57,332 bases of DNA from URNF01 sp045594105 (GTDB lineage Bacteria > Bacillota > Clostridia > Oscillospirales > Acutalibacteraceae). The position numbers and the translations under genes were made by a program. Under the pieces are notes generated by a model. It was not told the DNA's origin, ran no database searches, and was given only the letters and a program-made list of their open reading frames with translations. Positions 26,214-34,588 of this stretch are shown here, one piece after another. The stretch's first letter is position 1, and every line of letters starts with the position of its first letter. The stretch covers positions 1-57,332 of the forward strand of contig JAZNXY010000056.1 of assembly GCA_045594105.1 (NCBI GenBank), in the 5' to 3' direction.

Positions 26214-27311
26214 TTATACCTCGTCAGCCAAATAATCTGTGCCGTACCGCCCCGTAAGCATATCCGCAACGCACAGTGCGGTTACCGCATCGACAACAAT
26301 ACGTGCACGATGTACCACGGCAGGGTCGTGACGTCCTTTGACAGACAAAACTGTGTTTTCACCTGTTGCCAGATCTACGGTTTGCTGTTCTTTCGCAATG
26401 GAAGGGGTGGGTTTTACGGCGGTGCGGAATATAACAGGCATACCTGATGTGATGCCACCTGTGATACCGCCGTTGTGATTGGTAGCGGTGACAACCTGAC
26501 CGTTTTCAAAACGGAGAGGGTCATTTGCCTCGCTGCCACGCATATCTGCCAGAGCAAAGCCGTCTCCGAACTCGACGCCTTTTACGGCAGGCACGGAGAA
26601 CAGGATATGGGACAGCATACCCTCAAAGGTATCGAACCACGGCTCGCCTATCCCCGCAGGCAGCCCCAAAATCGCTGTTTCCAGGATGCCGCCGACGCTG
26701 TCGCCGTCCTGCTTGGCGGCAAGAATAGCCGCTTGCATCTGCTCGCCTTTTTGTGCGTCTAATACGGGAAACTGTGCGGCAGACAGAGCGGTGATGTCGT
26801 CGGCGAGCTTGTCAAATGCACGGTCGGCGATACCTGCACACCGTGTAATATGGGTGCCGATAACAACGCCTTTCTTTTCCAGGGCGGACAAAACGATAGC
26901 ACCTGCGGCAACCAGAGCCGCAGTAATTCTGCCCGAAAAATGGCCGCCGCCTCGGGTATCTTCAAAGCCGTGATACTTGCAGCGTGCCGGATAATCGGCG
27001 TGCGCAGGGCGCATCACTGTCTGTATAGCGGCATAATCATCGCTTTTGGTGTTTTCGTTACGGATGATGAAGGTGAGCGGTGTGCCGGTGGTCACGCCGT
27101 TTACAACACCGCTTAAAAACTCCACCGTGTCAGCTTCGATGCGTGTGGTGGATATAGCGCCGTGCGGCTTACGCAAGGAAAGCATACGGCAGATAGTGGC
27201 TTCATCTACGGCTATCCCCGGTGCCAACCCGTCCAGCACCGCACCGATGGCAGGACCGTGGCTCTCGCCGAATAAGGTGACCGTGAGATGATTTCCGAAA
27301 GTGTTTTTCAT
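26214..27311 (-). CDS. aroC: Chorismate synthase
   Basis: Eliminates phosphate from EPSP to give chorismate, needing reduced FMN. The 365 residues are typical. Signatures are FGESHGPAIGAVLDG (14-28), GTPLTFIIRNENTKSDDY, RPGHADY-like RPAHADYPARCKYH, DTRGGGHFSGRITAALVAAGAI and NGGITGGITSGMPV, then KPTPSI and GRHDPAVVHRA at the C-terminus. The next gene in the operon starts three bases after its stop. Confidence 0.97.
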   Translation of the reverse strand: MKNTFGNHLTVTLFGESHGPAIGAVLDGLAPGIAVDEATICRMLSLRKPHGAISTTRIEADTVEFLSGVVNGVTTGTPLTFIIRNENTKSDDYAAIQTVMRPAHADYPARCKYHGFEDTRGGGHFSGRITAALVAAGAIVLSALEKKGVVIGTHITRCAGIADRAFDKLADDITALSAAQFPVLDAQKGEQMQAAILAAKQDGDSVGGILETAILGLPAGIGEPWFDTFEGMLSHILFSVPAVKGVEFGDGFALADMRGSEANDPLRFENGQVVTATNHNGGITGGITSGMPVIFRTAVKPTPSIAKEQQTVDLATGENTVLSVKGRHDPAVVHRARIVVDAVTALCVADMLTGRYGTDYLADEV

Positions 27312-27315
27312 GGGG

Positions 27316-28332
27316 TTACATCCCTTTCAATGCGCTTTTCACCGTTTCTTTGAATTGGGAAAGCGGCATATCTTTGATTTGGAAAGTACCTGCGTCAGTG
27401 GAAAAGACGACGGCAATGGTGTCCCCCGACAGCTTTTTGTCGTGGGTCAGTGCCTCAAAAACGGCCTCTGTATCCACATCGCAGGTGGTGGGCAGACCGA
27501 GCTTGTCAAGAACGGCTTTGACACGAGGACGTAATGTATCACTGCACATCGGCAGCATGCCTAAAGCTACGCATTCTCCGTGATATAAGCGGTCAAGTCC
27601 CGCTGCGGCTTCAATGCCGTGGCCGATGGTGTGTCCGAAATTGAGCACACGACGCAGCCCCGACTCCTTTTCGTCCTGCTCTACGACGGCGGCTTTGGCT
27701 TTGACCGATGCTGCAATGATATCGTCGATATTGTCAAGCGGATTTTCAGTCTCGAAGCGGGCAAACAGGTCCGCATCAAAGGTTATCGCCATTTTGACCG
27801 CTTCCGCCAAGCCGTTTGCTATATGCCTTTGCGGAAGGGTAGACAGGACATCGGGGTCTATAAGCACCGCCTTCGGCTGATGAAAGGCACCGACGCAGTT
27901 TTTGATGCCGTTTAAGTTTACGGCAACCTTGCCGCCGACTGCGGAATCCACTTGGGATAAAACGGTGGTAGGCACGTTGTAAAAATCCACACCACGCATA
28001 AAGGAAGCGGCAACAAATCCCGCAAGGTCACCGACGACACCGCCACCCACCGCAACCACGCAGTCGGTGCGGGTAAAGCGGTTTTGGAGCATCACCGACA
28101 GCAGCTGCTCAAACTGTGAAAGGCATTTGCTGTTTTCCCCTTGCGGTACCGTGACGATGACCGCATCCTTGCATTGTGACGCTACCGTCTGTGCATATTG
28201 TGCAGGCACACCGCTGTCGGTGACAACAAGCACCTTGCGATCAAGGTTAAACAGGCGGCTTGCGTGGGCTACAGCACCACGTTCCACTGTTACCGTATAG
28301 GCGTTTTCACGTAAGTTTACGAAAATTTCCAT
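27316..28332 (-). CDS. aroB: 3-dehydroquinate synthase
   Basis: Cyclises DAHP to 3-dehydroquinate using NAD and a divalent metal. The 338 residues show VPQGENSKCLSQFEQLL, VAVGGGVVGDLAGFVAASFMRGVDFYNVPTTVLSQVDSAVGGKVAVNL split over the central nucleotide and substrate site, ENPL, the metal-binding LNFGHTIGHGIEA, and YHGECVALGM. It is in operon order between pheA and aroC. Confidence 0.97.
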   Translation of the reverse strand: MEIFVNLRENAYTVTVERGAVAHASRLFNLDRKVLVVTDSGVPAQYAQTVASQCKDAVIVTVPQGENSKCLSQFEQLLSVMLQNRFTRTDCVVAVGGGVVGDLAGFVAASFMRGVDFYNVPTTVLSQVDSAVGGKVAVNLNGIKNCVGAFHQPKAVLIDPDVLSTLPQRHIANGLAEAVKMAITFDADLFARFETENPLDNIDDIIAASVKAKAAVVEQDEKESGLRRVLNFGHTIGHGIEAAAGLDRLYHGECVALGMLPMCSDTLRPRVKAVLDKLGLPTTCDVDTEAVFEALTHDKKLSGDTIAVVFSTDAGTFQIKDMPLSQFKETVKSALKGM

Positions 28333-28343
28333 GTATTTTTCTC

Positions 28344-29423
28344 CTATGCATATGAGCCGACCGTTTTTAAGCGGTCACAGCATACCGCCAACGCTTCCAG
28401 CATACATTTGCCTTCATAGCTGTGGATGTTGCCTTCTGCTTCTACGTAGAAATAATATTGCCACAGCAGCTCTTTCATTGGACGGCTGCGCAGGGTGCGC
28501 ATATTAAAGCCGTGTGCGCCGATGATGTTCAGCGCACGTGCGAGAGAACCCGCCTCGTTGCGTACCGTAAACATCAGCACGAAATGTGCACCGTGCTGTT
28601 TGGCAATGCTGCGGTTTTCGGAACGGGAGAGAATAGCAAAGCGGGTGGTATTGGCGTGGGACTCGTTGATGCCCTGTGCCAACACGTTTAAGCCGTATCG
28701 TTTGGCGCTTTCTCCGCTGGCAATTGCCGCTATGTGCGGATTGTTTTGCTCCGCCACATATTTTGCGGCCAAAGCGGTATTCTCATAGCTTTGCTGTGCA
28801 TAGCCGTGCTCTTTAATAAACTTGTCGCATTGTGCGAGTGCCTGCGGATGGCTTACCACGGTCTGAATGGTATCCATTGTAGCACCCTCCGCTGCCAAGA
28901 GGTCGTGGGTGACAGGCAGGACGATGGTGCCGTTCACATACAAAGGACCCGAAAACAGTAAATCGGTTACCTGACCGACCTCACCTGCATAGCTGTTTTC
29001 CAGCGGCAATACCGCAGCATCACAGTCACCGTTTACGACTGCATCATAGGCATCCTTGAAATTGCTGTATGCAATTTTCTCTCCGTCGGGGAACACCGTG
29101 TCGGCAGCAATGTGGGCGAACGCCCCTTCTACACCGCTGTATGCTATACGCATACCTTCAATAAGACGGCGCTGATACCGACGGGACACAGCCATGGTAT
29201 TTTGCATGAAATCGGCATAAAAACCACGCAGCTCATCGTCCTCAACACGTTCAATGCCTTGTCGGAGGATCGCTTCTTCACGGTCGGGGTCGAGAATCGG
29301 CATACCGGTTTCCTTTTTATATGCGGCAACCGTAGCCACCGCTTGCATACGGCGGCAGAACAGCGCTGCCATTTGCTCGTCTACTTCATTTATAATGCTT
29401 CTGGCTTCTTGCAAAGCGTCCAT
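28344..29423 (-). CDS. pheA: Bifunctional chorismate mutase/prephenate dehydratase
   Basis: Turns chorismate into prephenate and prephenate into phenylpyruvate. The 359 residues divide into an AroQ-type chorismate mutase (1 to about 88, with INEVDEQMAALFCRRMQ and YKKETGMPILDPDREE), a prephenate dehydratase (about 92-270, IAYSGVEGAFAHIAA, VLPLENSYAG and NTTRFAIL) and a C-terminal ACT domain (about 280-355, EAGSLARALNIIGAHGFNM). The ACT domain, with TLRSRPMKE in place of the usual ESRP block, normally confers feedback inhibition by phenylalanine. Because TyrA has no mutase, this protein also feeds the tyrosine branch. Confidence 0.95.
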   Translation of the reverse strand: MDALQEARSIINEVDEQMAALFCRRMQAVATVAAYKKETGMPILDPDREEAILRQGIERVEDDELRGFYADFMQNTMAVSRRYQRRLIEGMRIAYSGVEGAFAHIAADTVFPDGEKIAYSNFKDAYDAVVNGDCDAAVLPLENSYAGEVGQVTDLLFSGPLYVNGTIVLPVTHDLLAAEGATMDTIQTVVSHPQALAQCDKFIKEHGYAQQSYENTALAAKYVAEQNNPHIAAIASGESAKRYGLNVLAQGINESHANTTRFAILSRSENRSIAKQHGAHFVLMFTVRNEAGSLARALNIIGAHGFNMRTLRSRPMKELLWQYYFYVEAEGNIHSYEGKCMLEALAVCCDRLKTVGSYA

Positions 29424-29437
29424 TGGTCAAACTCCTT

Positions 29438-30628
29438 TTAGATCAATCCGTAGCTTTCTGCGAGTGCGCGGAAGGCGGGGAGTGAGCGGGTGATTTGTTC
29501 GGTGGTGACACAGTAAGAAATACGTGCATATCCCATACAGCCGAAATCGTCGCTGGGTACTAAGAGCAGCTCGTATTCTTTTGCCTTTTCGCAGAAAGCA
29601 TTGGCATCTGCGACAGGGGATTTCAAAAACAGGTAAAACGCACCGTCGGGATATACGGCTTCAAAGCCCATAGAGGTTAATGCGTCGTATAACACCTTGC
29701 GGTTGCGGTCATAAATGCTGACGTCTGCGGTTTTGCCGAGACACGCCGCCGCCAAGCGTTGAAACAGTGCAGGTGCACACACAAAACCGAGCGCTCTGCC
29801 AGCACCGCACACGGCATCGTATACCATTTCCGCATCTGCGGCTTTGGGAGATACAAAGATATAGCCGATGCGTTCGCCCGGCAGGGACAAAGATTTACTG
29901 AAAGAATATCCGACAATTGTGTTGTCATAATACTGCGGGATATAGGGAACGGGGGTGTTGTCATACACCAGCTCTCTGTACGGCTCGTCACTGATCACAT
30001 AAATCGGATGTCCGAACTGTGCGGATTTGGCGGTCAGCACCTCGGCAAGCACCTGAATGCTTTCTTCGGTCAACACCGCACCGGTCGGGTTGTTGGGGGA
30101 GTTGACAATTACCGCTTTTGTAGCAGGATTGACAGCCGCCTCCAATGCTGCACGGTCAATCTGGAAGGTACCTTCGGTACTGTTGACAACCGACAGCTTC
30201 GCGCCTGTTTTTTCCACGAACACACGGTATTCGGGGAAGAACGGTGCAAAAGCAATGACCTCATCACCTGCACCTACCAATGCGTGCAGTGAAACGGTCA
30301 AGGAGGCCGCAGCACCTACCGTCATATAGATATTGGCGGGAGAAGCAGGAAAATCTAAGGTGTTTTTAATGTAGGCCGCAACAGCAGTACGCACACCCAT
30401 ATCGCCGGGTGCGGAGGTGTAGGCATGCAGCTGTTCCGCAGGGGTTTCTGCAATCAGCTTGTTGAGTGTTTCGGTGACAATCGCAGGTGCGGGCACACTG
30501 GGGTTACCCAAGCTGAAATCAAACACGTTTTCCGCACCGATTTCTGCTTTCCGCTTGTTACCGTACTCAAAAATTTCACGAATGACCGAACGACGTCTGC
30601 CGAGTGCCAACATATCTTCACGAACCAT
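29438..30628 (-). CDS. Class I/II PLP-dependent aminotransferase, aspartate/aromatic type
   Basis: A 396-residue fold-type I aminotransferase, first gene of the operon. Conserved elements are NVFDFSLGNPSVPAP near the N-terminus, the VNSPNNPTGAVL block, SDEPYRELVYD and the PLP-lysine region YSFSKSLSLPGERIGY, followed by an arginine for the substrate carboxylate (YARISYC). Position ahead of pheA suggests it makes phenylalanine and tyrosine from the keto acids, but AspC-like and aromatic enzymes cannot be separated by sequence alone. The start is preceded by AGGAGG. Confidence 0.88.
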   Translation of the reverse strand: MVREDMLALGRRRSVIREIFEYGNKRKAEIGAENVFDFSLGNPSVPAPAIVTETLNKLIAETPAEQLHAYTSAPGDMGVRTAVAAYIKNTLDFPASPANIYMTVGAAASLTVSLHALVGAGDEVIAFAPFFPEYRVFVEKTGAKLSVVNSTEGTFQIDRAALEAAVNPATKAVIVNSPNNPTGAVLTEESIQVLAEVLTAKSAQFGHPIYVISDEPYRELVYDNTPVPYIPQYYDNTIVGYSFSKSLSLPGERIGYIFVSPKAADAEMVYDAVCGAGRALGFVCAPALFQRLAAACLGKTADVSIYDRNRKVLYDALTSMGFEAVYPDGAFYLFLKSPVADANAFCEKAKEYELLLVPSDDFGCMGYARISYCVTTEQITRSLPAFRALAESYGLI

Positions 30629-30648
30629 AATTTTTCCTCCTGAAATAG

Positions 30649-30669
30649 CAGGTTAACACTGTTTACCTG
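30649..30669. promoter_or_regulatory. Palindromic operator in the aromatic operon leader
   Basis: A 21-bp imperfect palindrome, CAGGT-t-AACA-c-TGTT-t-ACCTG, with mismatches only at the centre and one symmetric pair. It lies just downstream of the -10 box, near +6 to +26 of the minus-strand transcript and next to the Shine-Dalgarno. The inner AACAnTGTT core and length suit a TetR-family dimer, and a TetR gene is divergent at 30786. The pairing of site and protein is inference. Confidence 0.6.
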
Positions 30670-30681
30670 AAGTTTTTTATC

Positions 30682-30709
30682 ATTATATACCTTTTTTCCT
30701 TACAGTCAA
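30682..30709 (-). promoter_or_regulatory. Promoter of the aromatic amino acid operon
   Basis: On the minus strand TTGACT (30709-30704) and TATAAT (30687-30682) are 16 bp apart. The leader is about 45 nt, too short for a T-box or a leader-peptide attenuator. Confidence 0.75.
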
Positions 30710-30728
30710 GGGGTTTTTCGAGAAAATA

Positions 30729-30757
30729 TTGCTTTTAGGCAAAAAAAGTGGTACTAT
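30729..30757 (+). promoter_or_regulatory. Promoter of the TetR-DUF1643 pair
   Basis: TTGCTT (30729-30734) and TACTAT (30752-30757) are 17 bp apart, divergent from the aromatic operon promoter. Confidence 0.55.
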
Positions 30758-30785
30758 GTGTAGGATGGAAAAGGGGGGTGCTGCA

Positions 30786-31355
30786 ATGGAAGAGGTATAT
30801 GAGGTTGCGGAATTACGTGAACGGCTGATTGTATACGGCATTGAAGAGATTGAGAATCACGGACTTACCGATTTTTCTTTGCGACGTGTGGCGACCAAAT
30901 GCGGTGCTTCCTGTGCGGCACCGTATAAGCATTTCAAAAACAAGGATGACCTTATTTTAGAGATTTTACGGTTTATCAACCGTCAATGGGGCTTGCTGGA
31001 GCAGCAGCTGTGTGTGCTGTACGGCGACGATACCCGCCGCCTGTTATTGGAATTGTGTATGGCGAATATCCGCTTTCGTCTCGGCAATCCGCACTTTGCG
31101 GCGGTGCTGACCGTTGTGGCAAAGGATATGGATCCGAGGCAGAGAGAGGCGGTGGGGGAAATCATCACCAAAATCGGGGATCTTGCCGCCGTTTACTGTG
31201 AACAGCGTGGTAAGAAGGACGAGAGTGTGTTGCTGACCTATAAACTGCGATCACTGGTGTACGGTGCTGCTCTTCTTATCGGTAACGGGGAGCTGCCTAA
31301 CACCCCCGAAACGCTCGACATGGTCAAAAATGCACTCGAAAAGGAGCTGAACTGA
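30786..31355 (+). CDS. TetR/AcrR family transcriptional regulator
   Basis: A 189-residue TetR-like regulator. Helix-turn-helix residues are recognisable in the first 60 positions: RLIVYGIEEIENHGLTDFSLRRVATKCG, then the recognition helix region SCAAPYKHFKNKDDLI. The remaining part is a helical ligand-binding domain with no assignable ligand. ATG 30786 is preferred over upstream in-frame starts because GGGGGG lies seven bases before it. It is transcribed away from the aromatic operon, whose leader has a TetR-like palindrome, and is directly followed by a DUF1643 gene. It is a candidate repressor of the operon. Confidence 0.88.
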   Translation: MEEVYEVAELRERLIVYGIEEIENHGLTDFSLRRVATKCGASCAAPYKHFKNKDDLILEILRFINRQWGLLEQQLCVLYGDDTRRLLLELCMANIRFRLGNPHFAAVLTVVAKDMDPRQREAVGEIITKIGDLAAVYCEQRGKKDESVLLTYKLRSLVYGAALLIGNGELPNTPETLDMVKNALEKELN

Positions 31356-31976
31356 ATGCATATTCCCGCTGCACCGTCCGCCGAACTGGACATTTTAACC
31401 TTCCGTGAGGCACTGGAGGAAGAGCAGAATACGGCACACGAATATGACCACGAGCAGTGGCTGTACGTGCCGTGTGCCTATGCGGAATATCGTTATATTT
31501 TAGGCACAAAAGGGAAAAAACCGCTGATTTGTATCGGTGTCAATCCGTCTACCGCCCGACCGGGTGATTTGGACAACACCCTTAAAAGTGTAGAGAGAAT
31601 TGCACATCATAACGGTTTTGATTCCTTCATTATGTTTAATGTTTACGCCCAGCGTGCTACCTCTCCCGATGATATGGACAGCGAGAGAAATGAAAAGCTG
31701 CACAATGAAAATATGCAGGCGTTTCGCTGGGTGTTGGAAAATGCGGGCGAGCATCCTGCCATTTGGGCAGCGTGGGGTGCCGTGATTGAGAAAAGACGGT
31801 ACCTGCCCGATTGCGTGCGTGATATGATTGGGGTGGGCGAATCGTTCGGTGCGACGTGGTATACCGCAGGAGCACGGTCTAAGCAAAAGGGACATCCACA
31901 TCATCCGTTGTATCTCAAAAAGGACAGTGTCTTGGATGCCTTTGACGACATACGGGAATATCTGGATACATTGTAA
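31356..31976 (+). CDS. DUF1643 domain protein
   Basis: A 206-residue protein of the DUF1643 family (function unknown). The domain covers about residue 40 to the end: YRYILGTKGKKPLICIGVNPSTARPGDLDNTLKS (around 46-79), MFNVYAQRATSP, and a conserved Trp/Gly segment IWAAWGAVIEKR, then KGHPHHPLYLKK. It resembles small nucleotide- or nucleoside-binding folds but no catalytic role is established. The ATG touches the TetR stop (TGA-ATG), so the two are co-transcribed and coupled. A strong terminator follows. Confidence 0.85.
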   Translation: MHIPAAPSAELDILTFREALEEEQNTAHEYDHEQWLYVPCAYAEYRYILGTKGKKPLICIGVNPSTARPGDLDNTLKSVERIAHHNGFDSFIMFNVYAQRATSPDDMDSERNEKLHNENMQAFRWVLENAGEHPAIWAAWGAVIEKRRYLPDCVRDMIGVGESFGATWYTAGARSKQKGHPHHPLYLKKDSVLDAFDDIREYLDTL

Positions 31977-32015
31977 AAAAACAACCTCTTGGCTGTTGCC
32001 AAGAGGTTGTTTTTT
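31976..32015. terminator. Bidirectional terminator between DUF1643 and MATE genes
   Basis: A perfect 18-bp stem (31976-31993 with 31998-32015) with loop TGTT; A-run and T-run flanks serve both convergent genes. Confidence 0.9.
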
Positions 32016-33393
32016 ATGCTTCAAGCAGTTCTCGCTGTGCTTCTTTTGCTTTGCGACGGTACACCGTCTGAAACGCAATAAAGATGGCAACGAAGGAAAC
32101 GATCCACGAGATAGGGAAGCTGGCGAAAAGGGTTTGCAGATAATAAAACTTTTTAAGCACGGTAAAGACAAACAACAGACGCACACCGCACACGCCGCCG
32201 ACACAAATAACCATCGGCAGTGTAGAGTTGCCCATGGCACGCAGGGAGTAGGAATAGACATACAGCAATACCACCAAAAGGTAGGGGCCGCACACGATGT
32301 AGTTTCGTAACGCACCGGCAGCTATAACGGCAGGATCGCTTGTGTAGAAGGAAAGGAAGAAGGCGGGGAATATGACCAACAGTCCTGCCAGCACCACGGT
32401 GATGACACCGCAGATCAGTAAAGCCGCTCCGATAATACGGGGCACACGGTCATACCGCTTGGCACCTACGTTTCTTCCGACAAAGGATAAGCACGCTTGT
32501 GAGCCCGCATCGATGAAGGCGAACACAAAGCATTCGAGATTGTAACCGGCAGTATTGGCGGCAATCGCAACCGTGCCGAAGCCGTTGATGGCAGACTGAA
32601 TGACCACGTTTGCCAAGCTGAAGCAAGCACTTTGAATGCTTGCCGGAATGCCGATGGTCATAATTTCTTTTACGTCCAGCTTCCTCAATTTCAAGTCGTG
32701 CGGGTGCAGGCGACAGGGATTGTGCATGTGAGCCATGGCAAAGATGGCGAGGATGGCGGACAATAGTTGCGAAATGACGGTGGCCAGTGCCACACCCACC
32801 ACGTCGATATGTAAAAGTGCGACAAACAGCAGGTTTAACAGTACCTTCAGAGAACCCGACACCAGCAGGAAATACAGCGGCTTTTTGGGGTCGCCGCAAG
32901 CACGGAGAACGGAGGCGGCGAAGTTGTACAGAAGGTTAAATGGGAAGCCGCAGGCGAGTATTCGCAAATATACCGTTGCGGCAGGTAATACGTCTGCGGG
33001 GGTAGACATTAAAAGCAGTATTTTTTCGGCAAACAGTAAGCAGACGGCAGAAAGCACCACGCCGGAAAAGGCGGCGATAACCAGTGCAGAGTGTGCTAAC
33101 GAGCGGGCACGCTTATGATCTTCTGCGCCGAGTGCCTGCGCAATCACCACGTTGGTACCGACCGCCAAGCCGATAATGAGATTAACAAATAAGCTGACAA
33201 GGGAAGAGTTGGCACCGACTGCTGCCAATGCGGCGTCGCCTGCAAACTTGCCGATAACGACAAGGTCTGCCGTGTTATACAGCAGTTGTATAACGCTGGT
33301 AAACATCATGGGCAGAGAAAAACGCAACAACTGCGGAATAATCGCACCGTTGCACATATCAATCGGTTCACGGATACGCTTTTTTATATGCAC
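32014..33393 (-). CDS. MATE family efflux transporter
   Basis: A 459-residue multidrug and toxin extrusion transporter with about 12 membrane helices, exporting cationic compounds by Na+ or H+ antiport. The N-terminal half shows LLRFSLPMMFTSVIQLLYNTADLVVIGKFAG and the second half the related NVVIQSAINGFG repeat. I place the start at the GTG at 33393, preceded by AAAGGAGGGG; the frame is open for another 69 codons upstream, but that extension is unlike the family. It is transcribed away from hprK and has no obvious partner gene. Substrate unknown. Confidence 0.92.
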   Translation of the reverse strand: MHIKKRIREPIDMCNGAIIPQLLRFSLPMMFTSVIQLLYNTADLVVIGKFAGDAALAAVGANSSLVSLFVNLIIGLAVGTNVVIAQALGAEDHKRARSLAHSALVIAAFSGVVLSAVCLLFAEKILLLMSTPADVLPAATVYLRILACGFPFNLLYNFAASVLRACGDPKKPLYFLLVSGSLKVLLNLLFVALLHIDVVGVALATVISQLLSAILAIFAMAHMHNPCRLHPHDLKLRKLDVKEIMTIGIPASIQSACFSLANVVIQSAINGFGTVAIAANTAGYNLECFVFAFIDAGSQACLSFVGRNVGAKRYDRVPRIIGAALLICGVITVVLAGLLVIFPAFFLSFYTSDPAVIAAGALRNYIVCGPYLLVVLLYVYSYSLRAMGNSTLPMVICVGGVCGVRLLFVFTVLKKFYYLQTLFASFPISWIVSFVAIFIAFQTVYRRKAKEAQRELLEA

Positions 33394-33524
33394 CGATACC
33401 CCTCCTTTTCGCAAAGAATAGAAGATTGTGACAAAAAAGCAGCACATTTTACAGAGGAATGCAATAGTAAAAACATTTTTTTCAAAATTAAACCAAAAAC
33501 CTCCCGTTTTTTTCCAAAAAGCCC

Positions 33525-33553
33525 TTCCAAAAAGCGGAAGAATATAGTATAGT
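33525..33553 (+). promoter_or_regulatory. Possible promoter of hprK
   Basis: TTCCAA (33525-33530) and TATAGT (33548-33553) are 17 bp apart; a second TATAGT overlaps at 33543. The -35 is weak. The rest of the gap between the MATE and hprK starts (33394-33524) is A/T-rich, with no gene visible. Confidence 0.4.
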
Positions 33554-33588
33554 ATATTTGTATATTTGTATCTCGAAAGGAGAGACGT

Positions 33589-34560
33589 ATGGCAAAGCAA
33601 TATTCTGTATCTTTGGATAAAATCATCGCAGAATTATCGCTGGAAACGGTATATATGCCCGAGGCGGCACATCTGCGAGAGGTGGTTTCGGGAGATACCA
33701 ACCGTCCCGGCCTGGCACTTGCCGGGTTTTACGGATATTTTGACAGCGAGCGCATACAAATTTTAGGGAAAAGCGAGATTAGCTATCTGGGGGCATTGTC
33801 TGAGGGTATGCGTCTGCAGCGCATTGCGGAACTGACCACCCACCGTCCGCCTGCCATTGTTGTGACACGTGGTCTGGATGTCAGTGAGGAGCTTATTACC
33901 TGCTGTGAAAAGGATCACGTACCGCTGCTGAAGAGCAAAGACTCTACGTCGGCGTTTATGGCGGCACTGATTGCGTATCTGAGTGTGAAGCTTGCACCTC
34001 GTGTTACTAACCACGGTGTTTTCGTGGAGGTTTACGGCGAGGGTGTTTTGCTGGTGGGTGACAGCGGTGTCGGTAAAAGTGAAACCGCCATCGAATTGGT
34101 TAAGCGTGGTCACCGTCTCATAGCGGACGATGCGGTAGAAATCTCCCGTGTATCTGCCAAGACGCTTGTAGGCACCTCCCCCGAAAACATCCGTCACTTT
34201 ATTGAATTGCGTGGCGTGGGCATTGTGAATGCCCGTCAGATTTTCGGTATGGGTGCTGTTAAAACCACCGAACGCATCGATATGGTTATCCGCCTGGAGC
34301 CGTGGGATACTGATAAAGTGTACGACCGTATGGGTCTGGACACCGAATATGTGGATATTCTGGGCATTCAGCTGCCGCAGATCACCATCCCCGTAAAGCC
34401 CGGTCGAAACCTGGCTATCATTATTGAGGTTGCCGCCATGAATCACCGTCAGAAAAAGATGGGCTATAATGCGGCATACGAATTGATGCAAAATCTCGGT
34501 ATGGCGGATGACCTGCCGTCGCTGTCAACCGGCAGCACAGAGGATTGGACACACTTTTGA
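33589..34560 (+). CDS. hprK: HPr kinase/phosphorylase
   Basis: Phosphorylates HPr at its regulatory serine and removes it again, controlling carbon catabolite repression and sugar uptake in Bacillota. The 323 residues are slightly longer than usual (about 310). The C-terminal kinase domain has His142, P-loop GDSGVGKS (157-164), LIADDAVEI and the family signature RGVGIVNARQIFG (208-220). It heads a string of carbon and cell-wall genes. The start follows GAAAGGAGAG. Confidence 0.96.
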   Translation: MAKQYSVSLDKIIAELSLETVYMPEAAHLREVVSGDTNRPGLALAGFYGYFDSERIQILGKSEISYLGALSEGMRLQRIAELTTHRPPAIVVTRGLDVSEELITCCEKDHVPLLKSKDSTSAFMAALIAYLSVKLAPRVTNHGVFVEVYGEGVLLVGDSGVGKSETAIELVKRGHRLIADDAVEISRVSAKTLVGTSPENIRHFIELRGVGIVNARQIFGMGAVKTTERIDMVIRLEPWDTDKVYDRMGLDTEYVDILGIQLPQITIPVKPGRNLAIIIEVAAMNHRQKKMGYNAAYELMQNLGMADDLPSLSTGSTEDWTHF

Positions 34561-34588
34561 TCAATATAAATATTTGGAGGACTTTATT

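Noticed and set aside
30629..30681. T-box or leader-peptide attenuator for the aromatic operon
   Set aside because: The leader is about 45 nt with no specifier loop, no Phe/Tyr codon-rich peptide and no terminator.
32014..33600. Longer 528-residue form of the MATE transporter
   Set aside because: The extra 69 N-terminal codons are unlike the family, and GTG 33393 has a strong AAAGGAGGGG site.
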